Origin: Priestia endophytica DSM 13796
GTDB taxonomy: Bacteria > Bacillota > Bacilli > Bacillales > Bacillaceae_H
NCBI RefSeq assembly: GCF_900115845.1
Contig: NZ_FOXX01000019.1
Coordinates: forward strand, 1-56,209
Reading direction: 5' to 3'
Length of the DNA: 56,209 bases
Shown: positions 17,036 through 25,265 of the stretch, piece after piece
How positions within the stretch are numbered: the first letter of the stretch is position 1
Layout: every line of letters starts with the position of its first letter
Program-made: the position numbers and the translations under genes
The notes under the pieces: generated by a model
The model's database searches: none
What the model was told of the DNA's origin: nothing
Seen by the model: only the letters and a program-made list of their open reading frames with translations

Positions 17036-17710
17036 TTGGCTTTTGATTATCCCAATTTAAAAGAGTATAGTCTAGACATTGATGAATTACGTAATTATAT
17101 TTATAAACATTTCCACTTAGACTTTGAATATTTCGACCAGTGGATAGATGGTTGGATGAAAGTTTTAAAAAGTTGTGAAAAAGACACTGATAAGCAAGTA
17201 AACAGTCTAAAGGAAAACGGGTTTCCTATGTTTGAAGTTTTTTTGCAAGAGATGCATTTTGGAGGAGTTACATTTAAATTCAACTTCATCATAGATGGCG
17301 CTAAAGACTATGTGAAAACTACCCAGCCTAAGCCTAAAAAAATGAAAGCTAGTCAGTTTTCTAAAGATATTAAGTGGAGTAGAATGCAAGATGATCCCAA
17401 AAGTGAACTCAATAATCCAATCCTTCTTGCAACATTCCCTGTAGAAAACTATATGTCTGTTGTAATTGATGGAAACCACCGTCTTACAAAACTTCTCGAA
17501 AAAGGAGAAAGAGAAGTAGATTATATTCATATTAATCCTATGGATATCATTAATCATAATATTTTATTATTTACCATTGATAAGGCTATGTATGCTTTTA
17601 TCATTGAAGCTAAAGTTTTTCAACAACATTTAGAAAAAGGTACACCTCATAAAGATTTGATTGAGTCTTCCAATATTAATAACGGTTTCAAGGAATTTAA
17701 CATTGATTGA
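17036..17710 (+). CDS. ParB/sulfiredoxin-fold protein
   Basis: 224 residues from TTG at 17036, with GAAGGAGG upstream. VIDGNHRLTKLLEKGE at about 145-160 is the ParB/Srx DGNHR signature that binds phosphate or nucleotide. No helix-turn-helix is evident. It is the only plus gene in this stretch. A partial ancient duplicate lies at 16260-16443. Function could be a CTP/ATP-dependent regulator or nuclease-like protein; unknown. Confidence 0.6.
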   Translation: MAFDYPNLKEYSLDIDELRNYIYKHFHLDFEYFDQWIDGWMKVLKSCEKDTDKQVNSLKENGFPMFEVFLQEMHFGGVTFKFNFIIDGAKDYVKTTQPKPKKMKASQFSKDIKWSRMQDDPKSELNNPILLATFPVENYMSVVIDGNHRLTKLLEKGEREVDYIHINPMDIINHNILLFTIDKAMYAFIIEAKVFQQHLEKGTPHKDLIESSNINNGFKEFNID

Positions 17711-17748
17711 ACTAAATTTTATTAATTCATATTAAGAATCAATAAAAA

Positions 17749-17770
17749 GGGTGAAGTTAAAACTTCACCC
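17749..17770. terminator. GGGTGAAGTT palindromic terminator
   Basis: GGGTGAAGTT (17749-17758) and AACTTCACCC (17761-17770), perfect arms, 38 bases after the stop of the ParB-like gene. Confidence 0.75.
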
Positions 17771-17845
17771 TACTATACTTCAGTATAAAGATAGTCCTTA
17801 AAATAACTTGAAAAGTGGTTGGATTATTTGGTTGGGATCACTATA

Positions 17846-18607
17846 TTAACTCTTGAGTTTTTCAATCTGTTGTACAATCTCTGTTAAAGCCTCTTCTCCG
17901 CCTAATGAAACTAATGAATGTATGTCTGCTGTTATTCTTTCTTGTAGATACATAACCTCTGGATCTTCAGACTCCAGTTTATTTACCATCTGGTTTATTA
18001 TATCTCTTACTATTTTTACTCGTGTAAGAGTACGATTATGAGCCTGGCTAATGTTATGTCCAATTTCATCTATACGTTCTACCACCTTTTTATCTAAATG
18101 TAGTGGTACAGTTTTTACATCCTCTGGATTAGGTGAATGATGTAAGATAAATGAATCATCCGGTTGTTTATATTCGTTCATGATAAACTCTTCAATAGAT
18201 ATGTTTATAAACTCTCCCTTTAAAAGAAAAGACAAACGCTCATATTGTTTAGTATCAAGACGGAACGATGTATGAACAATTTCTCGCTCGTTCATAGGCT
18301 TTGAATTGATAGCATTAATAATATGCGTCATAACATCCTTTGTGGTTATCATATTCCCTCGTGAGCAGTTCTCATGAACAATTTTTTCTAGTTTGTTTCT
18401 TTCTCCTTTAGTTAAACGTACAGGATAAAAGATAGTATTTACTTCTTCGTTAATCTTCTCAATCTGTTCATCTATTTTCATATTTTTTAAGTAATCACGA
18501 ATCTTTTTAGAACGATGTCTGATTGGTACGTGACCATGAAACTTATCAATACTAACTGCATTCACAGAAAGAGCCATTAATTCTCTTTGCATCTTTGCAC
18601 TCTCCAA
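17846..18607 (-). CDS. Tandem ribbon-helix-helix-like DNA-binding protein
   Basis: 253 residues built of repeated units: a strand with alternating residues (FYPVRLTKGER, VHTSFRLDTKQ, TVPLHLDKKVV) followed by helices ending in MTHIINAIN, FIMNEYKQP and VRDIINQMV. This is the ribbon-helix-helix pattern repeated within one chain, as also seen in the paralogue at 20861-21646. Expected to bind repeated operators or centromere-like sites on the plasmid. A diverged shared promoter cassette precedes it near 18626. Confidence 0.6.
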   Translation of the reverse strand: MESAKMQRELMALSVNAVSIDKFHGHVPIRHRSKKIRDYLKNMKIDEQIEKINEEVNTIFYPVRLTKGERNKLEKIVHENCSRGNMITTKDVMTHIINAINSKPMNEREIVHTSFRLDTKQYERLSFLLKGEFINISIEEFIMNEYKQPDDSFILHHSPNPEDVKTVPLHLDKKVVERIDEIGHNISQAHNRTLTRVKIVRDIINQMVNKLESEDPEVMYLQERITADIHSLVSLGGEEALTEIVQQIEKLKS

Positions 18608-18654
18608 AATATATTTTTAATTAATTATAACTTACATGATTAAAACATTCAATA

Positions 18655-18705
18655 TTGCTCACGTAATCAGTTCATGAGCAAATAAGTGCTCATGAGCAAA
18701 TCATT
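18655..18705. promoter_or_regulatory. Cluster of CTCATGAG operators
   Basis: TTGCTCACGTAATCAG, TTCATGAGCAA and GTGCTCATGAGCAAA occur within 51 bases, between the divergent RHH-like gene and the MerR-like gene at 18790. It is the densest cluster of this site family. Confidence 0.6.
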
Positions 18706-18789
18706 AGTAAGCAGTATTTAAAGGGTTATTCTATCCAATAGAGAATTATTAAAACAGTAAGCTAATATGTATCGGGGAGGGCTAGATAC

Positions 18790-19362
18790 TTGAAAGAAGA
18801 AAAACGCTTTTCGGTTCCACAAATTGCAAGTGAGCTTGGAGTTCCTGGTTCTACTGTTAGACGATACTTAGCACAGTTTAGTGATTTTCTCGAAATCAAG
18901 AAGATTAAAAATAAGAATTTTGTTAATTCGTCCTCTTTAGAAGTGCTCAAAGAAATACGTGATCTTTTCGCAGACAAGAAAAATGTTGAGCAAGTTAGAG
19001 AAAAACTAGCAAGTCATAGAGCTTCTTTTATTGATGTTGAAGAGGAGGATATAGAATTTAATCCCCATGAACAAACTCCTGCTCATCTTACTTTAGAAGA
19101 GACTGAAAATAGAATTGCAGAAAAAGTATATGGAAAAGTAGAAGTTCTAATTAAAGAGCAATTTGAGAACATGAAGAACGACAATAACATTGAGGAATTA
19201 AAGAGTTATCTAAAACAAAGAGATGAAGAAATGGTAAAGGTGATGAAGCAACTACAAGAGCGTGAGCAGACTCGTGAACAACAAATGTTAGAAGTAGCTG
19301 CAACAAGTGAGGAGAGTAAGCCAACCAAGAGATGGTGGCAAATTTGGAAATTCCCTAAATAG
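18790..19362 (+). CDS. MerR-like helix-turn-helix protein with DUF3967-type C-terminus
   Basis: 190 residues from TTG at 18790 behind GGGGAGGG. RFSVPQIASELGVPGSTVRRYLAQF is a MerR-type helix-turn-helix; the middle is a long coiled coil; the end KRWWQIWKFPK is typical of the DUF3967 group found on Bacillus plasmids. CTCATGAG operators flank the gene on both sides, so it is the best candidate for binding them. Confidence 0.7.
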   Translation: MKEEKRFSVPQIASELGVPGSTVRRYLAQFSDFLEIKKIKNKNFVNSSSLEVLKEIRDLFADKKNVEQVREKLASHRASFIDVEEEDIEFNPHEQTPAHLTLEETENRIAEKVYGKVEVLIKEQFENMKNDNNIEELKSYLKQRDEEMVKVMKQLQEREQTREQQMLEVAATSEESKPTKRWWQIWKFPK

Positions 19363-19459
19363 TTTATTTTAATAGGACCTTATTTCTAATAGAACATGAT
19401 TCAAAATGATAAGTTTGTGTTATAGCTATAGTGTATAAGTGAATTACCTAAATATATAT

Positions 19460-19510
19460 AAAGATGATGAAATTACTCATGAGCAGTTCATGAGCTATCT
19501 CATCATCTTT
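19460..19510. terminator. Hairpin enclosing two CATGAG sites
   Basis: AAAGATGATGA (19460-19470) pairs with TCATCATCTTT (19500-19510). The loop contains ACTCATGAGCAG and TTCATGAGCT. It may terminate the MerR-like gene and bind the regulator at the same time. Confidence 0.55.
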
Positions 19511-19550
19511 AGTATTGAGTTACAATAATAAAGTCATTTAACTTTGGACT

Positions 19551-20105
19551 TTACTTTATAAACGAAGATTCTTTCTTAAAATTCATGTATTCTTGGTCGA
19601 TGAAATCTCCTGGTATTTCTTTTTCCTTTATAAAGTTTAGCATTGAAATAATACGATTTTTAATCTTCTTATTTTTTATTTCCTGTCTCTCTTTATCATT
19701 ACAAGCACTGCAATTCAAAATAGAGTCGTCTATTTCGTAATTTTCCATTTGAACATACATGAAGCTGATATTTAAATGTTTTGCAATGCAGGTTCGATGT
19801 TGGCCATTTGAAAATACAAAATGCCCGCAATCCCTCGGATGCATTTTAATAGAGTAATCCAAATCATCTTGAAAATTTGGGTCTTCAAAGTAATTAACAT
19901 CAAGCAAATCTTTTGCTAGATTACGGCAAAACATAACCTTTCCATCATGAAAAATATCGTCTTCCTCTTCCTTTATACGTTCCGCGTCTTCCTCACTTAA
20001 ATATAGAGAACATACACCTTTTCTTAATTCATAACAGTCCGATATACCGAAATTTAAAGAAAGTTGACATTTAGTTGGATTAATTTGTTTTAAATCATAG
20101 CTCAC
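19551..20105 (-). CDS. ParB/Srx-like protein with cysteine pair
   Basis: 184 residues, GTG start behind GGGGGAAAG. FVFSNGQHRTCIAKHL at about 95-110 resembles the ParB-fold loop (NGQHR). A later NCSACNDKERQE segment provides two cysteines. It is the third protein of this fold in the window. No catalytic role can be fixed. Confidence 0.5.
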   Translation of the reverse strand: MSYDLKQINPTKCQLSLNFGISDCYELRKGVCSLYLSEEDAERIKEEEDDIFHDGKVMFCRNLAKDLLDVNYFEDPNFQDDLDYSIKMHPRDCGHFVFSNGQHRTCIAKHLNISFMYVQMENYEIDDSILNCSACNDKERQEIKNKKIKNRIISMLNFIKEKEIPGDFIDQEYMNFKKESSFIK

Positions 20106-20185
20106 TTTCTCTTTCCCCCTACTTATTTATGTTTTTCCCATCACTAAAACTTAGTTTTGAAGAAGACCATTATCTAGAGATAAAA

Positions 20186-20207
20186 AAGGCAAGCTAAAGC
20201 TTGCTAT
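20186..20207. terminator. Terminator GGCAAGC/GCTTGC
   Basis: GGCAAGCT-aa-AGCTTGCT hairpin after the stop of the gene at 20228-20536. Confidence 0.65.
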
Positions 20208-20227
20208 AGATTTAAAGCAAAGTTTGA

Positions 20228-20536
20228 TTAAGAATAAACATATTCGTTTAACGTATTTTTGAATAAGTTTATTAATTCATCTGAATAATTGAAATTGACA
20301 TCAATACCTTTTTCTTGCTGCTTTTTACTATCTTCAAGAAGTATTAAAAATAATTCTTCTTCATATTTCTTACTATCATTAGAATAATCATTCTGGGCTA
20401 ACTCGCATTCTAACTTCCACATAAAGTATCCCCATTCATTATCATCTGATATAATTTTAGATTTCTTATTAAAAGCTACAAGCTCACCTTTATAAAAACG
20501 ATGAATAACATTTTTTTGTTCAATGCTAAATTCCAT
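20228..20536 (-). CDS. Small acidic protein, unknown
   Basis: 102 residues, soluble, no motif recognised; AGGAAGGTG before ATG. Co-directional with the membrane protein upstream (25-base gap or slightly more), so probably one transcript. Confidence 0.55.
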   Translation of the reverse strand: MEFSIEQKNVIHRFYKGELVAFNKKSKIISDDNEWGYFMWKLECELAQNDYSNDSKKYEEELFLILLEDSKKQQEKGIDVNFNYSDELINLFKNTLNEYVYS

Positions 20537-20561
20537 ATTCTCTTCACCTTCCTAATAGGAT

Positions 20562-20813
20562 TTAAAATTGAATTCCCATTGCATCAAATAAATATTTAAG
20601 GGAGTGATAAAAAAGATACACGGAAACTACGTACATAGAGCAATGCGTTGCTATTGTTGTCCCTTTTTTAAAGCCGTATTTAGCAATAAAAATGATAAAG
20701 AATAATATAACTGTTCCTATAACAATTTGAAGCATGTACTGAAACTCCTGGAAGAACACAAGGAGTAAGAAAACAGTCAATAAGATAACAATTAAGACGT
20801 TTTTTAGCGACAC
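20562..20813 (-). CDS. Small three-TM membrane protein
   Basis: About 83 residues from GTG at 20813 with AGAGGTG upstream; a longer ATG start at 20837 lacks a ribosome site. Three hydrophobic helices fill most of the chain. Family unknown. Confidence 0.5.
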   Translation of the reverse strand: MSLKNVLIVILLTVFLLLVFFQEFQYMLQIVIGTVILFFIIFIAKYGFKKGTTIATHCSMYVVSVYLFYHSLKYLFDAMGIQF

Positions 20814-20860
20814 TTTTATATATTCACCTCTAACCATTGAAGGATAGTACTTATATCAAT

Positions 20861-21646
20861 CTATTTCTTGTCATTCTTGTCTATATATTGAGTAAGGTGC
20901 TCTCTTAATACCTTATAACCGAATGCTTCTTCATACTGATCTAAAGCCCTATCTAAACGTTTCTTCGCTACTAATTTTCTTGCATCAGCATGAGAGAGTT
21001 TATTAATTAGTTGATTGACTACATCACGCATAAGGGCCGTCCTATTTACACCTTTGATTTCTTCTTTACTATTACTCTTTATTTCATCAACATATTTATC
21101 AAGCTTCTCAATCGCTTCAGAATCTATGCTTACACGCATTTGTTCCGCTTCCAATGGTTTATCCAATGCTTCTCCTGTATGATCATTTGGCTTATATTCT
21201 TGCAGGATAAAACGCTCGATAGTAGCATTTCGATCTTTTAAAGTGACAACTTCACTTAGAACATCCTTTGTACCTTTTTCAAAATAAAAGTTTAAATGCC
21301 TAACTTCTCTGTCTGCTGGATAGACAGATTCACCATTATCTGTAGTCAACTTTTCAATGAGTTGATTAAGTGCATGACGCATAAGTGAGGATCTATTTGC
21401 TACATAACCACTAGAACGAACTTGTTTAACCAGTTCGTTTACACGTTCATCAGCATATTCATTAAAATGGAATTTCTCCGGTTTTAATCCTTGCTTATCA
21501 CCTTTGTTGATAATACTTAAGTCTTCAGGTAATTCATATTCATTTAATATATAATTGCGTAGCACTTTAGATTGCAATGTGGGGTCTACAAGGGATTTAA
21601 ACTTCTTTACTTGATTCGGACTTACTGAAAAAGATACTTGCTTCAT
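20861..21646 (-). CDS. Tandem ribbon-helix-helix-like protein, paralogue of 17846 gene
   Basis: 261 residues from ATG at 21646 (TAGGAG upstream). Repeated units QVSFSVSPNQVKKFKSLV, RHLNFYFEKGTKDVL and MRVSIDSEAIEKLDKYV are each followed by helices ending NYILNEYELP, RFILQEYKP, MRHALNQLIEKL or MRDVVNQLINKL. The unit order parallels the product of 17846-18607. Probably binds DNA as a pseudo-symmetric RHH protein, for partition or regulation. Confidence 0.6.
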   Translation of the reverse strand: MKQVSFSVSPNQVKKFKSLVDPTLQSKVLRNYILNEYELPEDLSIINKGDKQGLKPEKFHFNEYADERVNELVKQVRSSGYVANRSSLMRHALNQLIEKLTTDNGESVYPADREVRHLNFYFEKGTKDVLSEVVTLKDRNATIERFILQEYKPNDHTGEALDKPLEAEQMRVSIDSEAIEKLDKYVDEIKSNSKEEIKGVNRTALMRDVVNQLINKLSHADARKLVAKKRLDRALDQYEEAFGYKVLREHLTQYIDKNDKK

Positions 21647-21656
21647 ACTTACACTC

Positions 21657-22040
21657 CTACGTATAAAATTTTTCATTTTCCATTTTATATTCATTTCTTG
21701 TCACTTTCTCTTTACACATCATCATAGCATTAACCGCTAATTTTAGGTGCTGCTTATTTAGATTTGCAATGAGATCCACTGGAGAAACGTCTTCTTTTTT
21801 AGTTAAGATATGAATAGCTAATTTAGCTAATAAATTTGTTTCTACACACTTATCGAACTCTCGAACCTCATAGACCTTACCTTCAAAATAAGGCTTAATT
21901 AAAGCTTCTAACTTTGTATTTCCAGCCATTAAAAAGGCTACCGCTAAATAATGACTATTAAACCTTCTTTCTTCGTTCATTTCACTTCTAATCTTAGAGA
22001 ACTTCACTTCATGCTCTACATTCAAAAATAAGGATTTCAT
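21657..22040 (-). CDS. Helical protein, unknown
   Basis: 127 residues, mostly helical, no motif recognised. GGAGG precedes ATG. It reads into the RHH gene start region, so the two are coupled. It is the first gene behind the GTGTCTAA promoter at 22106-22133. Confidence 0.55.
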   Translation of the reverse strand: MKSLFLNVEHEVKFSKIRSEMNEERRFNSHYLAVAFLMAGNTKLEALIKPYFEGKVYEVREFDKCVETNLLAKLAIHILTKKEDVSPVDLIANLNKQHLKLAVNAMMMCKEKVTRNEYKMENEKFYT

Positions 22041-22105
22041 ATGATTACCTCCAAATTTAAATTAAACGTATATATTATATAAATTCCGCTATCCAGAAGA
22101 TTAAA

Positions 22106-22133
22106 TTTATACTAGTTAGACACTATATTTAAT
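22106..22133 (-). promoter_or_regulatory. GTGTCTAA operator-promoter, site 1
   Basis: Minus strand reads TATAGTGTCTAACTAGTATAAA, with the operator upstream of and overlapping the -10. Drives the gene starting at 22040. Confidence 0.65.
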
Positions 22134-22142
22134 AAAATTGAA

Positions 22143-22163
22143 GCTCCGGGGATCAACCGGAGC
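22143..22163. terminator. GCTCCGG terminator
   Basis: GCTCCGG/CCGGAGC hairpin between the end of the 22226-22765 gene and the next promoter. Confidence 0.7.
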
Positions 22164-22225
22164 AAAAGTAACATCTAATACTCAAGCACAAGAGTATTAT
22201 ATTATCATTATATCTTATTACAACG

Positions 22226-22765
22226 TTATTTAAAAGATACTGAAGATTTTGTTTGGACCTTTTCTTTTCTCTCCTTACGAATAACCATTGGTCCTTTTTT
22301 ATCTTTTAACATATTACTTTGATAAGTAGCTAAAGCTTTTTCTGTAATTCTATTCGGAACATATCCCAGGCGCTGCCGAATGATATTTTCTACAACAAAC
22401 ATCTTTCTAGTTACATTTTCATATTCTTGAATGGATTCTTGTTCAGAATCTTTAAAGTCATCTTCTCCTGTTTCCTCTCCCACCTTACGGAAGGTATTAA
22501 ACAGACCATACATACTACTTCTTTCCTTTCTGAGACAAGACAATAAATAGAGAAGTTCAAATGTCGAAAGGATCATCAACTCTGGAGTTGTTTTATGTGT
22601 ATAAGCATCTAATACAAATTCTGTGACCTTGCGTACTGGTAAACGTCCCCCATCTTTTTGAACAATTTCAGCAGCTACATTCATTACACAGAATTCACAA
22701 TAGTATTGTTTTTCATTTATTCTTTCTAAATTGCTCCCGCAATATGGACATGTGCACGTTGACAT
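22226..22765 (-). CDS. Zinc-ribbon protein, unknown
   Basis: 179 residues. CPYCGSN followed by YYCEFC at the N-terminus is a four-Cys zinc ribbon; the rest is helical and basic near the end. ATG at 22765 follows GGGGAGAGG. Likely a nucleic-acid-binding plasmid protein. Confidence 0.6.
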   Translation of the reverse strand: MSTCTCPYCGSNLERINEKQYYCEFCVMNVAAEIVQKDGGRLPVRKVTEFVLDAYTHKTTPELMILSTFELLYLLSCLRKERSSMYGLFNTFRKVGEETGEDDFKDSEQESIQEYENVTRKMFVVENIIRQRLGYVPNRITEKALATYQSNMLKDKKGPMVIRKERKEKVQTKSSVSFK

Positions 22766-22784
22766 TTGAACCTCTCCCCTACAT

Positions 22785-22943
22785 TTATTTCTTCTTCAGA
22801 AAATAACGAACTACCATTAAACCTAAAGCTATTACAATTAATATATCTAAAATCGTTTGAAGTACGGAGCCAAAAGGATATGTTCTTATACATATATAAA
22901 TCGCCACGAAGAGAATAAAGAACCATTTTCCATCTAGCTTCAT
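22785..22943 (-). CDS. 52-residue two-TM protein
   Basis: MKLDGKWFFILFVAIYIC opens the first helix; a second helix precedes a YFLKKK end. The ribosome site is weak (CTTCTTAAAAATT), so confidence is limited. It is followed by the zinc-ribbon gene after 20 bases. Confidence 0.45.
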   Translation of the reverse strand: MKLDGKWFFILFVAIYICIRTYPFGSVLQTILDILIVIALGLMVVRYFLKKK

Positions 22944-23008
22944 AATTTTTAAGAAGTGTTATATACTAAGAATAGGAAGAAAAGACAAGATGTCTTTTCT
23001 CCCCAAGC

Positions 23009-23182
23009 TCATTTTCGTTTGTTACGCTTCTTTCGCTGGCTAGGCTGGATGCGTTTGAACCTACGATTTTGAGCTTTTTTCTTAGACCGGATGCCTTGGA
23101 TGTCTAACCATGTCTTGATGATTGTGAGAATCGAAGCGACAATGCCGAGGGCGGTTAGTATGATTCTCAATTCGGTCTCCAC
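23009..23182 (-). CDS. 57-residue GC-biased TM protein with very basic tail
   Basis: GTG start at 23182 with AAGGAGGTGG upstream. One TM helix (about residues 5-24) is followed by a tail with some 19 Lys/Arg residues. Codons are GC-rich compared with neighbours. The promoter at 23211-23240 has TTGATT, 17 bases, TATAAT, with the GTGTCTAA operator in between. The plan resembles small membrane-active toxins or anchors, but no family is recognised. Confidence 0.6.
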   Translation of the reverse strand: METELRIILTALGIVASILTIIKTWLDIQGIRSKKKAQNRRFKRIQPSQRKKRNKRK

Positions 23183-23210
23183 TTCTTATTTCCACCTCCT
23201 TTCTATACTA

Positions 23211-23240
23211 TTATTATACCAGTTAGACACTATTTAATCA
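23211..23240 (-). promoter_or_regulatory. GTGTCTAA operator-promoter, site 2
   Basis: Minus strand: TTGATT, then AAATAGTGTCTAACTGG (17 bases), then TATAAT. The operator occupies the promoter spacer. Confidence 0.75.
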
Positions 23241-23522
23241 AGCTGAAATTACTTTTTTATCAATATTTTTCCTGATTTTTTTAGAAAGCATAGCAATCAC
23301 ATGCTTCTGTAAATCATACACTAATGTAATCAATGTGTCGTCCAATTTATAAGCCATTTTATAACGATTTTCACTTACTGCTGACTCTAAAAATTCAATT
23401 CGTTTAAAGGTTGATCTATCGTACATCATTACTAATTCTTGTGTTAGCTTCTGGATCACTTGAGATAATTCAAAGTCTTGATTTCCGCTCAATTTTACAT
23501 TTTCATTATTAATCATGTTCAT
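23238..23522 (-). CDS. Small helical protein, unknown
   Basis: 94 residues from ATG at 23522, chosen for the GGAATAGGA upstream. Helical, basic at the C-terminus (KKIRKNIDKKV). No family recognised. Confidence 0.55.
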   Translation of the reverse strand: MNMINNENVKLSGNQDFELSQVIQKLTQELVMMYDRSTFKRIEFLESAVSENRYKMAYKLDDTLITLVYDLQKHVIAMLSKKIRKNIDKKVISA

Positions 23523-23600
23523 TCCTATTCCTTCTTTCCTCTTATATTTTAGAGCTGAACCATACAATGAAGACTATCAATGGGTAAAACATAGTGATAA

Positions 23601-23720
23601 TCACAAAATACATATAGCTTGTATCTTATAAAATCTTTCCTTATCTAAGAACATATTAGCTGAACTTACCACAACTATGAACGCCATAAGGGATATGGAC
23701 CAATACACTAATAATTCCAT
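23601..23720 (-). CDS. 39-residue single-TM peptide
   Basis: GAGGAAAAGG lies nine bases before the ATG at 23720, within the end of the upstream gene, so translation is probably coupled. One hydrophobic helix and a short basic tail. Function unknown. Confidence 0.45.
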   Translation of the reverse strand: MELLVYWSISLMAFIVVVSSANMFLDKERFYKIQAICIL

Positions 23721-23721
23721 A

Positions 23722-24072
23722 TTATAAAACCTTTTCCTCTTCTTCCTTAAACATACCGCCAAGGAAAATATAGCATAGGAGATATAACCCGAATAGTATC
23801 AGAAGAGCAATGTGATCTACATTAAGTATATAAAATACCACTCCGACTAAGACCATTAAAAGTAACCGCCCAGAATTCCTTCCGTATGTCCAATCACAAA
23901 GCGCCAAAAAGATTGTTCCTACTAAATAAGCTGTAAAAAGAAGATGCTGTACTATGCCTAAAAGTTCATAATGTAATGATTCAATATCATGAACTCCCTT
24001 ATATTCGCTTAATAGATAAAATAAAATAGGACAAAAAATGCAGAACCATAAGAACATAATAATACTTTGCAT
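23722..24072 (-). CDS. Four-TM membrane protein, unknown
   Basis: 116 residues, four hydrophobic helices, short acidic C-terminus (MFKEEEEKVL). AGGAGGAAG precedes ATG. Driven by the operator-promoter at 24121-24150. Confidence 0.6.
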   Translation of the reverse strand: MQSIIMFLWFCIFCPILFYLLSEYKGVHDIESLHYELLGIVQHLLFTAYLVGTIFLALCDWTYGRNSGRLLLMVLVGVVFYILNVDHIALLILFGLYLLCYIFLGGMFKEEEEKVL

Positions 24073-24120
24073 TTTATTCTTCCTCCTCTAATTGGTTTCA
24101 GATGTAAGTCAATAAACTTA

Positions 24121-24150
24121 ATTTTATACTATTTAGACACTATTTTATAA
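24121..24150 (-). promoter_or_regulatory. GTGTCTAA operator-promoter, site 3
   Basis: Minus strand AAATAGTGTCTAAATAGTATAAA, upstream of the gene starting at 24072. Confidence 0.65.
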
Positions 24151-24155
24151 ATGAA

Positions 24156-24488
24156 TTAATAAAGTCCTTTTTCCACCAGATACTTTTTGATTTTACTAAC
24201 ACGTTGTGGCATTATTCCTAATTCTCTAGCTATCTCTACCTGTTTCTTTTTTAGTTTTAGACCACATAATACTTGACCAGCAAAACGATCCGCTCTCTTT
24301 GTTTCCAAATATTCTTGATCATCAAGAATTTCAAGAGCTTTACCCGTTTTATTTTCCATTCTAAGGTATATGTCCATACCTCGAATAAATGGTTCATGAC
24401 CTGTTTTCTCTTCCACCATTTGAAATATGGCCTCTAAATCTTGTTGAAGCTTCTCTAAAGTAGTATATCCTTCAACCTTATATCTCAT
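24156..24488 (-). CDS. Small helix-turn-helix regulator
   Basis: 110 residues. The C-terminal KKKQVEIARELGIMPQRVS is a helix-turn-helix. AAGGAAG precedes ATG. Its own control region has two copies of the GTGTCTAA motif (24510-24530 and 24571-24600), and the same motif precedes at least three neighbouring transcripts. It is therefore the best candidate for the repressor of this regulon; this is inference from location. Confidence 0.65.
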   Translation of the reverse strand: MRYKVEGYTTLEKLQQDLEAIFQMVEEKTGHEPFIRGMDIYLRMENKTGKALEILDDQEYLETKRADRFAGQVLCGLKLKKKQVEIARELGIMPQRVSKIKKYLVEKGLY

Positions 24489-24509
24489 TATTATTCTCCT
24501 TCCTTTTTA

Positions 24510-24530
24510 CAACAGTTAGACACTTTTACT
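24510..24530 (-). promoter_or_regulatory. GTGTCTAA site 4 (downstream operator)
   Basis: Minus strand AAGTGTCTAACTGTTGTAAA, about 20 bases before the HTH gene start and downstream of the promoter at 24571-24600. Confidence 0.55.
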
Positions 24531-24570
24531 ATAAGCATCTAACTGCTGTAACTTGTCCCTTGTATAACTA

Positions 24571-24600
24571 TATTATACCAACCAGACACTATTTAGTCAA
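24571..24600 (-). promoter_or_regulatory. GTGTCTAA operator-promoter, site 5
   Basis: Minus strand: TTGACT, 17 bases containing TAGTGTCTGG, TATAAT. It is a near-consensus promoter with the operator in the spacer. Confidence 0.75.
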
Positions 24601-24994
24601 GTGTTTCTTTGTCTAATTCTGTAATTAATACCTTAATCACATCAAGCTCTGCAAGGTGTTCTTCTTCAAAAGGATTGTCCCTATCTTTCCAGTAGTGACA
24701 GTCGATTCCGTTTAATTCATCTAATAAATCATCTAATGCTTCCTGATCCCCTTCAATTTCTAGCATACGTTTAAGGATATAATCTCCCCAATCATTCCAA
24801 ATATCCCTAGACCAATCTTCGTAACCAAAAGACCAACACCCTACACCTTCTAATTCATCTTCTTCTCGATTAAAAAGGTCTAATTGAATCTCGTAACCAC
24901 GTCCATATACTCCCCTTTCCCCTTCGTCTCGTAATATATGAAGTTCTCCCTTTGGGAATTTAATAATATCCGGATTCATCCATTTAAACGTCAT
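24593..24994 (-). CDS. Acidic Trp-rich protein, unknown
   Basis: 133 residues, strongly acidic with many Trp (WSFGYEDWSRDIWNDWGDY). AAAGGAG precedes ATG. Not recognised. Its 3' end overlaps the promoter of the HTH gene by a few bases. Confidence 0.55.
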   Translation of the reverse strand: MTFKWMNPDIIKFPKGELHILRDEGERGVYGRGYEIQLDLFNREEDELEGVGCWSFGYEDWSRDIWNDWGDYILKRMLEIEGDQEALDDLLDELNGIDCHYWKDRDNPFEEEHLAELDVIKVLITELDKETLD

Positions 24995-25045
24995 TCTAAC
25001 TACTCCTTTAAATAAAAAGTTTTAATAGCCTTAAGGCTTATTTTA

Positions 25046-25225
25046 TTAGCTCAAGCTGATATGTCTTTCAAGTGGACACTTATCACATTCGTGATTTTCA
25101 CATTGAGCACATGGTAATATTTCTTCTTTGCAATGAGGACATGTCTGTTTTTGAAAAACTGGAGCTAATTCCACTTCATACTCGCATAAACTGCACCATT
25201 CTGTTACGGTATTCGAGGTTTTCAT
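25046..25225 (-). CDS. 59-residue double zinc-ribbon protein
   Basis: GGAGGAAAAGAGAAAG precedes ATG at 25225. The product has CSLC, CPHC, CAQC and CDKC pairs plus His, enough for two zinc sites. Small plasmid proteins like this often contact nucleic acid. Its start lies next to the structured RNA region. Confidence 0.6.
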   Translation of the reverse strand: MKTSNTVTEWCSLCEYEVELAPVFQKQTCPHCKEEILPCAQCENHECDKCPLERHISLS

Positions 25226-25265
25226 CTTTCTCTTTTCCTCCTTTGATTTTACTTCTTGCCTTCAG

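Noticed and set aside
22726-22926. 66-codon minus frame
   Set aside because: A different frame at the same place encodes a better TM protein (22785-22943), and this one overlaps the zinc-ribbon gene start.
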